A DNA stretch of 22,788 nucleotides from Caryophanales bacterium UBA6331 (lineage in GTDB: Bacteria > Bacillota_I > Bacilli_A > RF39 > UBA660): assembly GCA_002438065.1 (NCBI GenBank), contig DJSP01000012.1, forward strand, positions 1 to 22,788, in the 5' to 3' direction. The notes beneath the pieces were generated by a model. It was not told the DNA's origin and did not search any database. It saw only the letters and a list, made by a program, of their open reading frames with translations. A program made the translations under genes and the position numbers. Within the stretch, counting starts at the first letter, position 1. The number at the start of each line of letters is the position of its first letter. Shown here one piece after another: positions 22,754 through 22,788 of the stretch.

Positions 22754-22788
22754 TATAATAGGAATTAATTCAGTAAAATAGAATAAAT

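Noticed and set aside
1..22788. Mycoplasma-type code (UGA as Trp), suggested by the base composition
   Set aside because: Trp is encoded by UGG throughout and several genes end at UGA in the expected place, for example the HTH gene, the VanY-like gene and the peptidase.
1..22788. CRISPR array, tRNA or rRNA genes, insertion sequences
   Set aside because: No regularly spaced repeats, no tRNA-like cloverleaf or conserved rRNA stretch, and no transposase was found on reading both strands.

Overview
This is a strongly AT-rich bacterial window with short intergenic gaps. Genes read cleanly with UGG as Trp and UGA as a stop, so the standard bacterial code applies. Shine-Dalgarno (SD) sites are of the GGAGG/GGTGAT type. 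The block AbrB/SpoVT-like, tatD, 3D-domain protein, ksgA, the single-chain dimeric glycyl-tRNA synthetase behind a T-box, a CarD-type regulator and an AddAB nuclease all point to Bacillota. My inference is an uncultured, small-genome Bacilli lineage of gut type (RF39/RFN20-like), not a code-4 mycoplasma.

Layout. Positions 1-2700 (+) hold a conserved Firmicutes housekeeping block: AbrB-like regulator, TatD nuclease, 3D-domain exported protein and KsgA. Positions 2700-3780 (-) hold a small HTH protein, an uncharacterised protein and a cold-shock protein. At 3950-5840 (+) there is a short DUF2179/UPF0316-like membrane protein, then glyS behind an unusually compact T-box leader whose UGGA fits the U discriminator of tRNA-Gly. 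Positions 5980-9350 hold MscS (-), then a PF06541 membrane protein that seems to start at AUU, a DUF362 protein, TspO and CarD (+). Positions 9385-11433 (+) are a cell-envelope group: a small secreted Cys protein, a membrane-anchored VanY-type carboxypeptidase with a pilin-like N-terminus, and a membrane-anchored RsiV/PdaC-like protein. At 11457-14223 lie a compact UvrD-like helicase (-) and an AAA/DUF4143 ATPase (+), separated by a regulatory region with a 13-bp inverted repeat. Positions 14287-19651 (-) are addB-addA. Positions 19782-22716 (-) hold tlyA and, transcribed towards it, the most interesting locus.

That locus reads, in transcription order, as a compact zinc aminopeptidase-like protein, a radical SAM/SPASM enzyme (overlapping it by ATGA), then a 33-residue Cys-containing peptide with the best SD in the window, then an intrinsic terminator. 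The layout is that of a ribosomally made, post-translationally modified peptide (RiPP) cassette: precursor, radical SAM maturase and a candidate peptidase. I do not recognise the precursor family.

Expression signals show several recurring patterns. Stop codons are often embedded in terminator hairpins. Extended -10 (TGnTATAAT-like) promoters are common. At least two genes, the peptidase of the RiPP cassette and the UvrD-like helicase, have near-consensus promoters so close to the start codon that the mRNA would be leaderless.
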